A program made the position numbers and the translations under genes. A stretch of 64,000 bases of DNA from Nissolia schottii (taxonomy: Eukaryota; Streptophyta; Magnoliopsida; Fabales; Fabaceae). Positions 33,974 through 45,503 of this stretch are shown piece by piece. Location of the stretch: the NCBI GenBank assembly GCA_003254905.1, contig QANU01020924.1, positions 51,212-115,211 of the forward strand, read 5' to 3'. A model generated the notes under the pieces. That model saw only the letters and a program-made list of their open reading frames with translations, did no database searches and was not told the DNA's origin. Numbering within the stretch: the stretch's first letter is position 1; each line of letters starts with the position of its first letter.

Positions 33974-36201
33974 GAAACCACATTAATTTTTCCGATCTTT
34001 AGGATTATATGAATGATCTAAATTATTGGTATTTACTAATCACTTGAAATAAGGGGTGCTTTTGAAATAATTGAAGTTAAAAGAATTAATTTTACCGTAT
34101 GCATTCTACAAGCAGTGTGCATAGATGGGTCAGATTGACCCCACACATTCAATATTATATGTGATGTATTTGGACTTCAAAAAAAATGCAATCCAATCTC
34201 AATAGCTGCCATTTTATCATTGTGCATGGTTGAGTACGTACATGAATTTCAAGAAGCAAATAATATATTTTATCACATAAGGATAAGAGATTAAAGGTAA
34301 TAAAAATAAAATTATATNTTAGATTAAGAAACAAGCAAATCTAATTGTATATGATATATTCTAGTCATGGCCTCTTTTATCCACACAACTATATACTATC
34401 ATTTTATCTATATAGCAATATAGTTGAACCCACCTAGTAAAATAAAAACTCAAGTGTTGATATTGCATATTCTGAGCAGACCCTGTTGAAAATTTGAAAT
34501 ACTTCTACACAAGTTACCAAAATATATGCTTATTAATTAGAATTATTGCTATTTATTCATCACCACCAAAAGGTGTATCTTTGAATTTTCCATATAGCAG
34601 CAGAAAACAGGACAATATTAGGTTATGTCTAACAGAGGCAGGACTCCGCAACAAAATTATTTCAAGAAAATAATTGTGTTAAATAACCCTCAACTATTGT
34701 CCTATTATAGTAGTATATGATAATTAATAAGAAAATCTAATTATGTTACATAAAGAATTTCACAATGAGATGACTTCTGACTGACATCTTAGCTCATTGA
34801 GGTAAAATTAGTATATTTCACTTGACCTTTTCTTCTACAATTAGGATTGTCCTTGCTCCTCTTGTGATCTCTTTTCCTTTTGGATTGTATTGTTTTGTTT
34901 ATTGTCCTTGGGGCCTAATGACTACACTTGAAGAATAGTTTACATTTTGGAAAATGCACCATCCATGAACTTCTTGCAGAAAATTGGCATTGTTGATAAC
35001 TCAAGTGTATATGATCAAACATTTGGTTTAGATACATCTCCTATGTATATATTTTTTTATTCTTAATATGTTTTTTTTTTAAAAAAAAAATATTTGCCCC
35101 CATCCACATTTTCCATGTAATGTCTTACTAAGTCACAACTAAGCAGAATTAAAAAGTTGAATTAATATAAAATTATTTGACCATGATAAGGATATATAAG
35201 AAGAAAACTGAGCAATTGGCCTAAGCCTTTCTAAATGTGTCAAATACTAAATGTGTCATCTCTCTTAGCAGAGACCCCAATCATAATTCGCCATGTTATG
35301 AAAGGACTAACGATCCCTTCAGCTAGAGGCAGTCCCAGTTGATTAAAGACTAAACTTTGTTTCCGTCATTAAGAATGATTTGAAGGGATTAAAAAGGACA
35401 GAAATTGGCCTAAGCCTTTCTCTTTGTAAAGGTTGTTCAGTCACAGCAAAGACATGAAAGGATCTGACCAACACAGCCTATCAATTATGTATGAATGACA
35501 ATGACACTAGTGCCAATAGAAGCATGGCTCTATCCAATTCCTGTCTCATTCACACAAAAAATCCCACACCATGTCCATCCCCATATAATTCATGCTTCGA
35601 TGTGTGTAAAAAAAATAAAGCAATGTAAGTGAAAAAAGAGAGGTTACTGACAAGAAACTAAAACAAGTGAGGCTGCATTATGTAAATTATGGAATGGCAT
35701 TCCAACTTTCACTTATTTTAATTTTAAGTAGCTTGACACTTGTTTTCCTCATCTAATATCTCATGCTCAAGTCTTGTAAATAACATAAAAAAATCAGAAT
35801 TAGGAGAACTTTATCCTATAATGACCTGATTATGCTCGAGCTAGATTAGTTGAGTCTAATAGACTCCAAGCTAATGATGGTTTGGTCTGGGGTATACATG
35901 GGTCGGATTGAACAATATCTGTACCCAGTCTAATTATGTGACTTAGTCATTTCTTTGAGTTCAGACCCAACCCTATAATGATTTGACTAATGACCAAGTT
36001 AAATTATATTGACTTGATATTTAAATAACATATTAAGATTTGAACATTGTACATAATAAAATCATAAGATTTTAGGTGTAACAAACAAAATTTAAGAGAT
36101 ATTTTACAATATATATTTCAAAAAAAATTATATCAATATAAAAATAACATAATGTTTTTATAAGGAATATTAATTGAAGTATAAAAATCTTATAATTTAT
36201 T
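33974..36201. other. Intergenic DNA, no gene recognised
   Basis: AT-rich; one unresolved base at 34318. 35880-36000 has GGGTCGGATTGAACA and TTCAGACCCAACCC words like those in the tandem duplication that follows. Confidence 0.5.
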
Positions 36202-36699
36202 GCTAATTTATAAAAAAAAACATAAACTTTGAAGAATGATGACTTTGTGTTAGGTTGGATCAACTTGGTGTATAACTTGAACTTGATCCAAAAAGGACAC
36301 TAGGTCAAATTTAACAACCTAAACCTAACCAAATAAGCTTCGAGTCGAGTCAAGTCATTGGTCAGATCGTGTCATGAACACCCCTAGTTTTGACTTTAGA
36401 CAAAAAAATAAGGCATAAGCCTACAATTATTTTTTATAATTAATCGCTAATTTATATATATAAAAAAACATAAACTTTGAAGAATTATATAACTTGGGGT
36501 TGGGTTGAGTCAACCCAGCATCTAACCTGAACCCAACCCAAAAAGGACACCGAGTCCAATTTAATAACCCGAATCCGGCCAAATAAGCATCAGATCAAAT
36601 CAAAACATCAAGCTAAGGTAAGTTATTAATCAAACCAAATCATGAACACCCTTAGTTTAGACTTCAGACAAAAAATAATGTAAAGGTCTACAATTATTT
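36202..36699. repeat. Tandem duplication, two about 245-base units
   Basis: Unit 1 (36202-36446) and unit 2 (36447-36699) both begin GCTAATTTATA, share ACATAAACTTTGAAGAAT, AAAAAGGACAC and CATGAACACCC, and both end with CTACAATTATT. Divergence is roughly one base in five to six by eye, so the duplication is old. Confidence 0.75.
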
Positions 36700-37558
36700 C
36701 TGTAGTGCAGAAAGTTGAAATGGCAAATGTGACACTCGAATTAATTGATAGTTTGACATATATAACAAGCAGGACAAGTTCAAATCTTGTGCTGTAAAAG
36801 TTGTAGCTGTTTATGAGCTCATCATATTCCAAGGCCAAACAAAGTGTGACAAACAGGATTTTCCATCTGTCTATTGCATCTCTAACTCAACAAAGGAAAG
36901 AGGTAGGAGGGGTCCAATGATGTCTACGCCTAAATGACACATTTTGTCATGTAATATGCATAGTGTGGGGACCAAAAATCTTTCAACAAAATACTCTGTC
37001 ATCATCTATAAGATCTATTGTCAATTTCTCAAAGACACACTATTAAGTGGGTCTACAAGGGGAATCATCAACTTTTTCAGAAACTGGAGATCAAAACCAT
37101 ACATTACAGTCCTAACTCAAATTAGACCTTACATGGAAAGTGATACTTGACATTGGAAATGTAAATAAAATCATTCTTCATGGTTTTTATTAAGTTTGGT
37201 CTAACTAGGACAATTTGAGAAAGAAATTCTGAGATTTTTCAGGGTGGTCCAAGCCATTTTGATTATTTGTATCTCTCCTTTGGTTCTTCCAAGAAATTCT
37301 AATTTAGTTGAGCTTGCTTCAAACTGTTACATTATGTGAAGAGAAACAAATGTATTATTGATCAAAGCTACGTACTCTAGCCAAAATTTAAAGGAAGATT
37401 ATTAAGTAAAAATTGTCTTTAAGATCACACCCAAAAAATATAGGTCCTTATGATGTGAGCATCAACTGACTTATTTCTAGTTGTTTTAATGTGTAGTGAG
37501 AATTACTAAGGTTATTAACTTTGGTTACTTGCTATTAAACACAAAAATACTATTTGTA
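36700..37558. other. Intergenic DNA, no gene recognised
   Basis: Short open frames (for example 36944-37150) have no recognisable domain. Nothing else seen. Confidence 0.5.
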
Positions 37559-37853
37559 CACCCTTAAAATTGATATCTTGTGTACACCACATAGAGAAAC
37601 AAACATTACAAAATAGAGAAACAAATATTGTAATTAAGTATTTATGTACGGATATACGTGTGTTTAATATTGCTCGTTTATGTGTTTAAGAATGTTTGTT
37701 TTCCTGTTTTGTTCCTGTACGGACATGTGTGTACTTAATATTGCTCGTTTATGTGTTTGATAATGCTTGTTTCTCTATTTGCAATGTTTATTCATCTATT
37801 TTGTAATGTTTATTTTCTTGTGTAATGTACACAAGGTGTCAATTTATGAGGTG
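37559..37853. mobile_element. MITE-like element (295 bp), TA flanks
   Basis: Ends CACCCTTAAAATTGATATCTTG (first bases) and CAAGGTGTCAATTTATGAGGTG (last bases) are inverted repeats, flanked by TA on each side (37557-37558 and 37854-37855). This is compatible with a Tc1/mariner-type insertion. Inside, ATTGCTCGTTTATGTGTTT occurs twice (about 37670 and 37740). Confidence 0.6.
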
Positions 37854-38089
37854 TACAGATAGCGGAACTATATTAAACAATTCAACCTTTACCCTTAAGA
37901 GTTGGTTAGAAGAAAACATGAATTCAAATCCTAAGGAAGCAACTCTTGTTAATAAACTTCATGACCCTTGTGCTCCTGCAGTTAAACGAGGATTTAGTCT
38001 TATAAGTTGTTCAAAACAAGCAGGCCTCGCGGGTCTTATTGAAACTGATTCAACCTTTTTTATCGGAAAAATTGAGCAAAACCTTTAAA

Positions 38090-38310
38090 TTTGTTCCTAA
38101 GCTTGTTAGAATTGGACAAATTCATCCTTGTGTTATAGAAACGATCGCATTAGTTTACGAAGCAGCCAAAAGTCAATCAAGTCAGCTTATGAGAGAAACT
38201 ACTCTGGCTGATGTCAAAGGGTTAATTTGACAACATAAATGATTAATATGACATTTTCTATAAATCGAAGACGAACTTGATGATTCTAACAACGACAAAC
38301 TTAAAAGTTT
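38090..38310. repeat. Foldback element just downstream of the first b5 gene
   Basis: AGTCAATCAAGTCAGCTTATG... and its mirrored text meet near 38200. The words ...GACGAACTTGATGATTC match the elements at 32561 and 40418. Some of it may lie in the 3' region of the b5 gene. Confidence 0.45.
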
Positions 38311-38552
38311 ACTCTCAAAAATTTACTTAGCCCTGGCTACATAATTAAACACGGCATACAACCGATGGTAGCATGATCTCGTAGACTGGCCCCGTTAGGC
38401 TTAACAAAATCCATTTCAACAGATTCACATGAAAGAGTGAAAGTATGGTCTAAAATACCAAAAAACACATTGCTTATTTCTCATTTGATATAAGGTTATG
38501 CAATATGCATGATAGAATCTACCAAAAGTTACGTAACTCAACTTTCAATAGT

Positions 38553-40794
38553 TCACTCATTGGACCCATAGCGCTGCTGCAGTGCAAATGCAAGTCCAAA
38601 TATGAGCAATGGCCACACATACTTCAAGACCTTCACAACAAATCCAGAAGACTGCTGATTGCCGACAGCCGCAGGTGCTTGAGTACGATGCGGCGGCGGC
38701 GGCGGCGGGGGAGTGTATTTAGCTTTCGCCGGAAGTGTAGAGGTGTCAATTTCCCCAACAAAGAACTTCTTCATCTCATCAATAGCCTCGTCGCTGTGGC
38801 CGATATCTTCAAAATCATCGGTAGCATCCTTCCCTGCATAATAAACCACCAGAAAAAAAATTCTTAGCTTTTTCCTCTGATTATTGACCAATGCTTAGAT
38901 TAGTTGACTGGAATCAACCGAAGAGAAACTAAATTACCTGTGGCTATCAGCAAAGGTTCATAACCTCCTGGATGATCATTCAGATATGTGGTGACATCAT
39001 ATACCTGCCACAATTATGGAATGCAGGTTAGGTAAAAACTATTTTGATGCAGATGTTAAACGTCGTGGGAGAACGGGGAAAAACTATCTGATAGTTGCGT
39101 TACTGAGTAACATGTTGTGCATTGAATACAAAGATGACGTGTATGCCTATTTATAGATTGAGAGTGGAATGAAGACGTTACGATAGAAATCGAACTAAAA
39201 CACAATAAAATTAATCTAAGATATGATAAATTATGATATGATTTTTATTCTAATTCTAACCTATACTGGTCACAGAAGCACAAATCTAAAGGAAAGTCTA
39301 TAGATACCAATTTGAAAAGGGGAAGGAAAAAAAAAAAATAAATTATGCATGAAATGCAGGGTTCTGTAGAAGGTTTTTGGGTTGTTGAAGCATAACATAA
39401 TTGACCAGTCAGTAACTCAATTCACAGTCAGATATGTCTCCGTCTTCAGTTTTTATAAGTAGCATCACCAGTTCATTAAGCTTCCTAAATCAACCATTGA
39501 TGAGTTAATATTTCTCTCTCTAGGATTCTCATCTAGATAGAATACTGAAGTAATGGTAATGCAGCCACTCACGTGAATGTTTTAGATTTATGGTTTTGGA
39601 TTCTCATCTTCCAACACTTGCTCTCACAACTATATTGGGTTTGTTTCAAGCTAAAAGAAACAAAGCTAAACTCTTCTTCTGGATAGGAAATGACATGAAG
39701 GGGACTAATCATAGTGTGTCTCTATTAGTACGTCAAAACTCTTGTTGGTACTCACCCAATTTTATGACAATGCGTAACAATTGTCAAACACTGTAAATAA
39801 AAAAAAAAAAAAAAGCCATGCAGCTCCTCACATCATTGCAAATTAATGAAAAGGCCTTTATAGTCAGAAGTTATTGTTTCTTCTAGGTGAAACCATAGGT
39901 ATCCCCTTATCAGGGGCAATCCTGTTCAAACATTTGAGATTTTAGAAGGGACATGGCTCTCTCAACACTGATTTTTTTTCATATTCGGAACTCAAACTCG
40001 AGACCACTAGTTAAGAGAAGAAATATCTGTCACTCTAATTGACCATATGTTGGTGATAGTTAGAAGATATAGATGAGAACATGATCCACAATCATCTATG
40101 CATCTAGTCTCTTTAGGCATCTAGGATCATGTCAACTCATTCAACATTCAATAACTCTATACTATGGCACAAGCATACATCTCTACTAAGAATAACTTCA
40201 CACTGATTTGCCATAGAAATAGTTTATGAAATAACTTTCTGCTCCTAATTCTTATTTGACAATAAAAAAAAAAACTGACAATAGAATAACTCAATATATT
40301 GTGTACTTGCAGAAGCAGCAATGCCAAATTGATTAAACTACGGCAATCCAACGCATTTTATGCTCAAAACAATTCTATAAATCAATGTATATCTTGTTCC
40401 TGCAATTGAATCATGAGTAAACCATCAAAATAGTCTATGTTGATGGCATCATCAATCAAGTTCGTCCAAGTATAAAAATCATCAAATTTGTGTTTAAGAT
40501 TATCAAAAATCAATCAAATTACTCTTCAGCGTCAATCAAAGATATGCTGATTTTTGATAGCTTTAGGGATGGATTTGATGATTTACATATTTTAGAATGA
40601 ACTTGATTGATACTGTCAACATTAAGAATGATTTTGATGATTTATTTCCTAAATCATAGATTAGCACAAATGAAATTCAATTTAAGACCACACACAAAAA
40701 AACTGACCTTTCCATTGACAATAATCCAGCAATCCTCCTCCTGATTGTGCTTAGCAACCTCCTCAAAAGTAAAAATTTTGGAATTTAAACCCAT
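38553..40794 (-). CDS. CB5: Cytochrome b5, tail-anchored (copy 1)
   Basis: Exons are 40794-40708, 39004-38938 and 38833-38553, with GT-AG introns of 1703 and 104 bases. The product is 144 residues. It starts [17 protein letters not shown]. Heme-binding HPGG has axial ligand His40, and the second ligand His64 lies in [11 protein letters not shown] Pro-rich linker (7-Pro run, about 93-99) leads to one C-terminal membrane segment (about 117-136) and the tail QQRYGSNE. The expected role is to carry electrons from NADH-b5 or P450 reductase to ER desaturases, hydroxylases and P450s. Asp, usual after HPGG, is Tyr44 here. It lies in tandem with the gene at 42588-45484. The start was chosen because copy 2 shares the same exon phase. 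Confidence 0.93.
38686..38712. repeat. GGC trinucleotide run coding for polyproline
   Basis: GCGGCGGCGGCGGCGGCGGGGGAG on the plus strand lies inside exon 3 of b5 copy 1. On the minus strand it codes for the seven-proline run. Copy 2 has alternating Pro/Ala here, so this looks like slippage in copy 1. Confidence 0.8.
39085..39262 (-). mobile_element. LTR-like remnant in intron 1 of b5 copy 1
   Basis: Minus-strand text has ATTCTAATTAGAATAAAAAT-like start, then a CTATAAATAGGC motif (near 39150), similar in plan to the solo LTR at 44220-44467 in copy 2. No clear ends or duplication. It could be chance AT-rich similarity. Confidence 0.3.
40418..40651. mobile_element. Foldback element in intron 1 of b5 copy 1
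   Basis: Arms with ATCATCAATCAAGTTCGTCC and ...GAACTTGATTGATACTGTC pair around about 40535. Copy 2 lacks it: its intron reads GAATCATAGATTAGCAC directly (about 45304-45320). Copy 1 has AATCATGAG (40409-40417), the element, then AATCATAGA (40652-40660). This gives an 8-9 base duplication as for Mutator-like elements. It inserted after the genes duplicated, or was lost from copy 2. Confidence 0.7.
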
Positions 40795-42587
40795 TGTTTT
40801 TTCTTCCACTGCTCAACACAAATTGCAACACAGTAAGAGAATTAAAAAAATAATGTTCAATAATGAAAAACCCCAGAAAAAAAATTCAGATTACTAAGGC
40901 TTTTTATTATTAGAGAAAGATTGAAAGTTTGAAGGGAAAAAGTTGATGTAGAAAATGTCACTTACATGGCGGTGATGACTGAGTTTTTTTTTAATCCTCT
41001 CCTATCATTTTTATATGTCAAGTTATGCTATTAATTTAATGTATTTAAATATAAATTTAATTTAATTTAAAAATGTATAAAAACTCAAAAGTAATTAATG
41101 TATAGTGTAAATATTTTGTACACAAAATAAGGAAAATCAATATTTAGCTTATATAACAAAATTTAATTAGATGACAGTATAATATTTTTTTTATAAAATC
41201 TTTTTACACGATGAATGCTTAGTAATTAAATTCATAATGTAAAACATTAATGGTGTATTAACTGCTTTTTAAATACATGAATGAGAAGAAAACCTATTAA
41301 ACTCTTTTAAGATTTTGATTATAAAACATGAATTTAATGAATAAGATTTAATTGGAATACACTGACATATTGTAAAAGAATTTGTACTATCACTCAACCA
41401 TATACCAACATATTAACAAACATAATTGACTATCACACTTACTACATGAAAGGTCATTTAGATGAAATAAATTAATTGGACGATTATGTCAAATCTTTTA
41501 CACAGAATTAAACTCTTAAAATATTTAAATAATGTATCAAAATTAATTTTTTTTAAAAGTCAACAAAATTTGTATAACAGTGCACTGAATAATACTTAAT
41601 TGAAAAAAAAAATGTGAAATAATAACAATTACATCTTTTTATAGAAGAAACTTAAGTCACATTAAATGTTTTCGTTTTTTTTCTTAAGTAATATGAATTT
41701 TACTATTAAATTTTCAAGATTCTTACCATTAATTATTTAAACTATTCTTATTATTGATATTTTTAAAACTATATATATTTAATATGAATATATTTTGTTG
41801 AATCATTTTAAAGGTATTATGCTAATATTTCCTTTTAAGATTAAAACATTAAATTAGTCTCTAAACTTGTATTTTGACATTTAAAGTATATATACTTATA
41901 ATTCTTTAATCAAACACATGTTAATATATTAGAAAATATTTTGACTGGTCTAAATTTAACTATAAAGATTAATTTCACTTACAAAAGTACAACATTGTTA
42001 AGAACTAAATTGATTAATTTTTTTTCTATAAGTATTAAGAAATGAAATGGTAATTTTTAAATTAGTCCCTAAACTTATGTAACAAAAAAAAATTTAGCCC
42101 TTAAACTTGTATAGTTGTATTGATTAAAATAGTCCTTGACATTTAAAATCACTTTTTTTTTTACATTTATAACCCATTAATCAAACCTAAGCTAATATAT
42201 TATGAACTACTTTGAAAATATATTATGAACTAATTTGAACAAATATAGAGAATAATTTGACTTACGGTAATAAAATGTTAAGAACTAATTTGATTAATAT
42301 TAATATACGTTGGATAAGTGCTCATCACTAAGTAAAAAACTATAGCTATTAGTAAGGGCGTAACTTTATTTCTTTATAATTTCTCAAAACTACATCTAGC
42401 ACGAAGTGTTGCACCCATTATAGGTACCATGGACCGAAATGTGAAGCCCATCGAAGACCAAAGTAAACCAACAATAGCCACAACTCCATAATAACAATTT
42501 GATTTTGCTTTGATATAAGGTTATGCAACATGCATAATAGAATCTACCCAAAGTTAATGTCCCTAGCTCAACTCAACTTACATCCAT
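40795..42587. other. Intergenic region between the two b5 genes
   Basis: 40795-40990 is the 5' leader and proximal promoter of copy 1. CACCGCCAT|GTAAGT (minus, near 40975) looks like a 5'-leader splice donor matching that of copy 2. 40990-42300 is very AT-rich. A foldback-like pair with 'TTAGTC(C/T)(C/T)TAAACTT' words occurs at 41850-41880 and 42060-42110. 42490-42587 matches the 3' side of copy 1 (GATATAAGGTTATGCAA.ATGCAT.ATAGAATCTACC), so the duplication includes the 3' untranslated region. Confidence 0.55.
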
Positions 42588-45484
42588 TCATTCATCGGAC
42601 TTGCTTTTTTTGCCGTAGTACTGCAGTGCAAATGCAAGCCCCAACACCAGCAACGGCACCGCGTACTGCAAGATCTTCAAGACAGTTCCGGAGGATTGTT
42701 GATTGGTTACGGCCGCAGGTGCTTGCGTAGGTGCAGGTGCTGGTGGTGGAGTGTACTTAGCTTTCCCCGGAAGCGTATTGGTGTCAACCTCCCCAACAAA
42801 GTACTTTTGCATCTCATCTATGGCTGCGTCACTGTGGCCAATATCTTCAAAATCATTGGTTGCATCCTTCCCTGCATAAACACCAGAAAAATTCTTAGTT
42901 TGTGCCGATTACTTTCTAGTCGATTATTTTCTAAGTTTCTCCATTGATTAAGGTCTGTTTGGTCTGCATGTCTATTTCGGGATTTTACGAAAGAAATAGT
43001 GAAAAACTTGAAATAAAAACAAGAAACTAGATTTTTTTATGTTTTGACGATTTCCTCCACAAAATCCTGAAAAACAGGAAACAGAAACGCAAACCAAACA
43101 GACCCTTAGTTTTCTATTTCCGTCATCTTGGCAGCCATGCCAGCCGATGTAGTTTCGAATTGTAGATTAATGGCACAAGTCAACTAAGAGCAAAACTAAT
43201 TTACCTGTAGCTGTCAGCAAGGGTTCATCGCCTCCTGGATGATCATCCAAATATGGGGTGACATCATATACCTGCTTCAATGGTTTTCCAAAATCAAACA
43301 TTGATAAATCCATATTCACTCTAGGATTAAAGATGGTCTACATAGAATACTTAAGCAAATGATACAGCTGTCACTCACATGAATGTTTTAGATTTATGTT
43401 TTTTTTTTTAGGATGAGGACAAACTCTTCTGCGGAGAACTGCTAAGGTAAGAATCAGTATCATCTGAAACAGTTGCAGGAAGTGGTGCGAAATAGACATC
43501 AATATGATTCAAAACATTGCAGGCTTTAAGGGCAGGAATGAACAATGATATGATTTCCAGAGAAGATAGTCTTTAAAATCCATTGTTTTAGCAACATAAC
43601 TTAGTCGTGAGAAATGGGGGGGCTTGGCTTGTGATTATTATTCACAGGAGTGGGTTGGGGTTAGTCTGTGATGAGTGATGAATATTAAGACTATTCTAAA
43701 GTTCAGGTTTTGACTCCAGCACTTCAGTGGATGGTGCTTGTTCCTGGACAGATTATGCGCTAAATTTGAACAGAATTCTTTAACCAGGGATACCAAGGAT
43801 GTTTGCAACTTCAAAGCGTACGATGGAGATTCTTATACACGAAGGAAATGTGGACACCGCCGATTTTAACCTTTTGTCTCTGGGATACAGGACATGATTA
43901 ATCTACCAAGAGTTCGCTGCTCAGAATGTTGAGTTTACAGAATTTTTGTGTTGGCTGCTCACAACTCTTGTGATAGAATTGCTGTTTGAAGAATTTCATC
44001 TCTCTCTCATTGTTTTACCTTTTCCGGGGACATCTTTTCTTATCTCTCAATTTCTTTTTGACTCTGCTCTTCAATAATCATAAGTCTACACGCTATTGGA
44101 TATTCAACAGCAAACAAGGAACATTAGGAAATAACTTTCAGCACTTGCTCTAAAACTGATATTGGGTTTGTTTCAAACCAAAAAAAAGCTAAACTCTTCT
44201 TTTGGATTCGAAATGACATTGTTAAGTTTCATGGTGAAGTAGAGGAAATAATAATAAAATAGGATTAGAGAGGAATAATTAGAGAGCGAAAAAATTAATG
44301 GTATTATTGAATAGATGTGTATTGTTGTGTGTCTCATTACATAGAGATGTTCCTATTTATAGGCTAGAAAGAGAATCAATGCATAATGAAAGTAAATCAA
44401 CCTAGAATAAACTAAATCAAATAAGATCAATGTAAGATATAGAATATATTTATTTTTATTCGTAACAGACATTTAGTTTTACAAAGCATGTCAACTCAGC
44501 CATTGTTATGACAATGTGTAAAAGGAAAAATAGCCTATGTTATTTCAAAATCATTGCCAATTAAATAAAAAAGGCTTTGAAGCTAGTCAGAAGATATAGA
44601 TCAGAACAAGATCCACAATCATCTATGCATCAAGTCTCTTTAGCATCTAGGAGCAATGTTAACTCATTTATCATCAATAACTATAAGCCTAGAGAAGCAT
44701 ACCTTTGCCAGTGTTATCAATAGCGGAATAACGAATAACCAAAAACCTGCTAGGAATACCGCTATAGCACTGCTATAACCACTATAGCGCCACTATACCC
44801 AATATTAATAACATAGTGGTGCGCTCCATTTCCACTACGCTTTAGTGCTATAGCACCACATTTTAATTACACTGACCTCTACTACGGGAGAAATTCTCGT
44901 GGTCCTGGAGCGTCATGTTGTATTTGCTTTAGACCACATAATAAGCGACACTTCAGCTTTAAGTGGTGGGTCCTCCCAAGGTACCTCCCAAGGTAAAAGT
45001 TGAAATGTCATTCATTGTGTGGTCCGGCACATATCTAGTGTGAAGCTTTAGGACTACGCGAGAATATCTCCTACTAAAGGATAATGTGACACTGATTTGT
45101 CATAGAAATAGTTAACAAAAGATACTAGTCTTCCCAATTCTTATTTGTCAATCCACAAAAATGGAAAAACCCTAAGAACACAAAAACTGTAGATGTTTTG
45201 TGTACCTGCAACTACAAATTGATCAAACTATGGCAATCTAATGCATTTTATGCTCAAACAAAAAATTCTATAAATCAATGAATAGATTATTTATTCGCAA
45301 TTGAATCATAGATTAGCACGCATCAGATTCATCCCCAGAAAAGTGAAACAGATCCACTAAAGAAAAACAGATCAGAAACACACAAAAAATAAATGACCTT
45401 TCCATTGACAATAATCCAGCAATCGTTCCTGTGATTGTGCTTAGAAACCTCCTCAAAAGTGAAAGTTTTGGAATTTGAACCCAT
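42588..45484 (-). CDS. CB5: Cytochrome b5, tail-anchored (copy 2)
   Basis: Exons are 45484-45398, 43271-43205 and 42871-42588, with GT-AG introns of 2126 and 333 bases. Exons 1 and 2 match copy 1 in length and phase. The product is 145 residues. It starts [24 protein letters not shown] has heme ligand His40, and His64 lies in [11 protein letters not shown] Pro/Ala linker (92-104) leads to a C-terminal membrane segment (about 115-136) and the basic tail [10 protein letters not shown]. This is the usual cytochrome b5 plan: a cytosolic heme domain anchored in the ER membrane. The frame stays open upstream of 45484, but homology with copy 1 and the 5'-leader splice acceptor place the start at 45484. 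HPGGD is the conserved form, so copy 2 looks the more standard of the pair. Confidence 0.95.
42951..43105. mobile_element. Tourist-like MITE (155 bp) in intron 2 of b5 copy 2
   Basis: AGGTCTGTTTGGTCTGC at the left end is the complement of GCAAACCAAACAGACCC at the right end. TTA flanks both (42948-42950 and 43106-43108). Copy 1 has a 104-base intron 2 without it, which explains part of the difference in intron length. Confidence 0.75.
44220..44467 (-). mobile_element. Solo copia-like LTR (248 bp) in intron 1 of b5 copy 2
   Basis: The minus strand reads TGTTACGAATAAAAATA... to ...ACTTAACA, with a TATA motif (CCTATAAATAGGAA near 44355). The 5-base duplication GACAT lies at 44215-44219 and 44468-44472. 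Copy 1 preserves the empty site: its intron reads GGAAATGACATGAAGG (GACAT at 39692-39696) in otherwise matching text. This makes insertion after the gene duplication very likely. Confidence 0.88.
44883..45078. mobile_element. MITE-like foldback in intron 1 of b5 copy 2
   Basis: GGGAGAAATTCTCGTGGTCC and, inverted, GGACTACGCGAGAATATCTCC pair across the element, with a central GGTACCTCCCAAGG. Just upstream (44705-44880) is GCTATAGC-rich text (CCGCTATAGCACTGC, CACTATAGCGCC) resembling the end of another element. Neither is in copy 1, which reads straight from AGCATACATCTCTACTAA to CACACTGATTTGCC. Confidence 0.6.
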
Positions 45485-45503
45485 TATTGCTGCTTCTCTT
45501 CCC

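Noticed and set aside
44700-44880. MicroRNA precursor from the GCTATAGC-rich palindromes
   Set aside because: The palindromes are short and multiple, typical of transposon ends. No single stem with a 20-22-base duplex could be supported.
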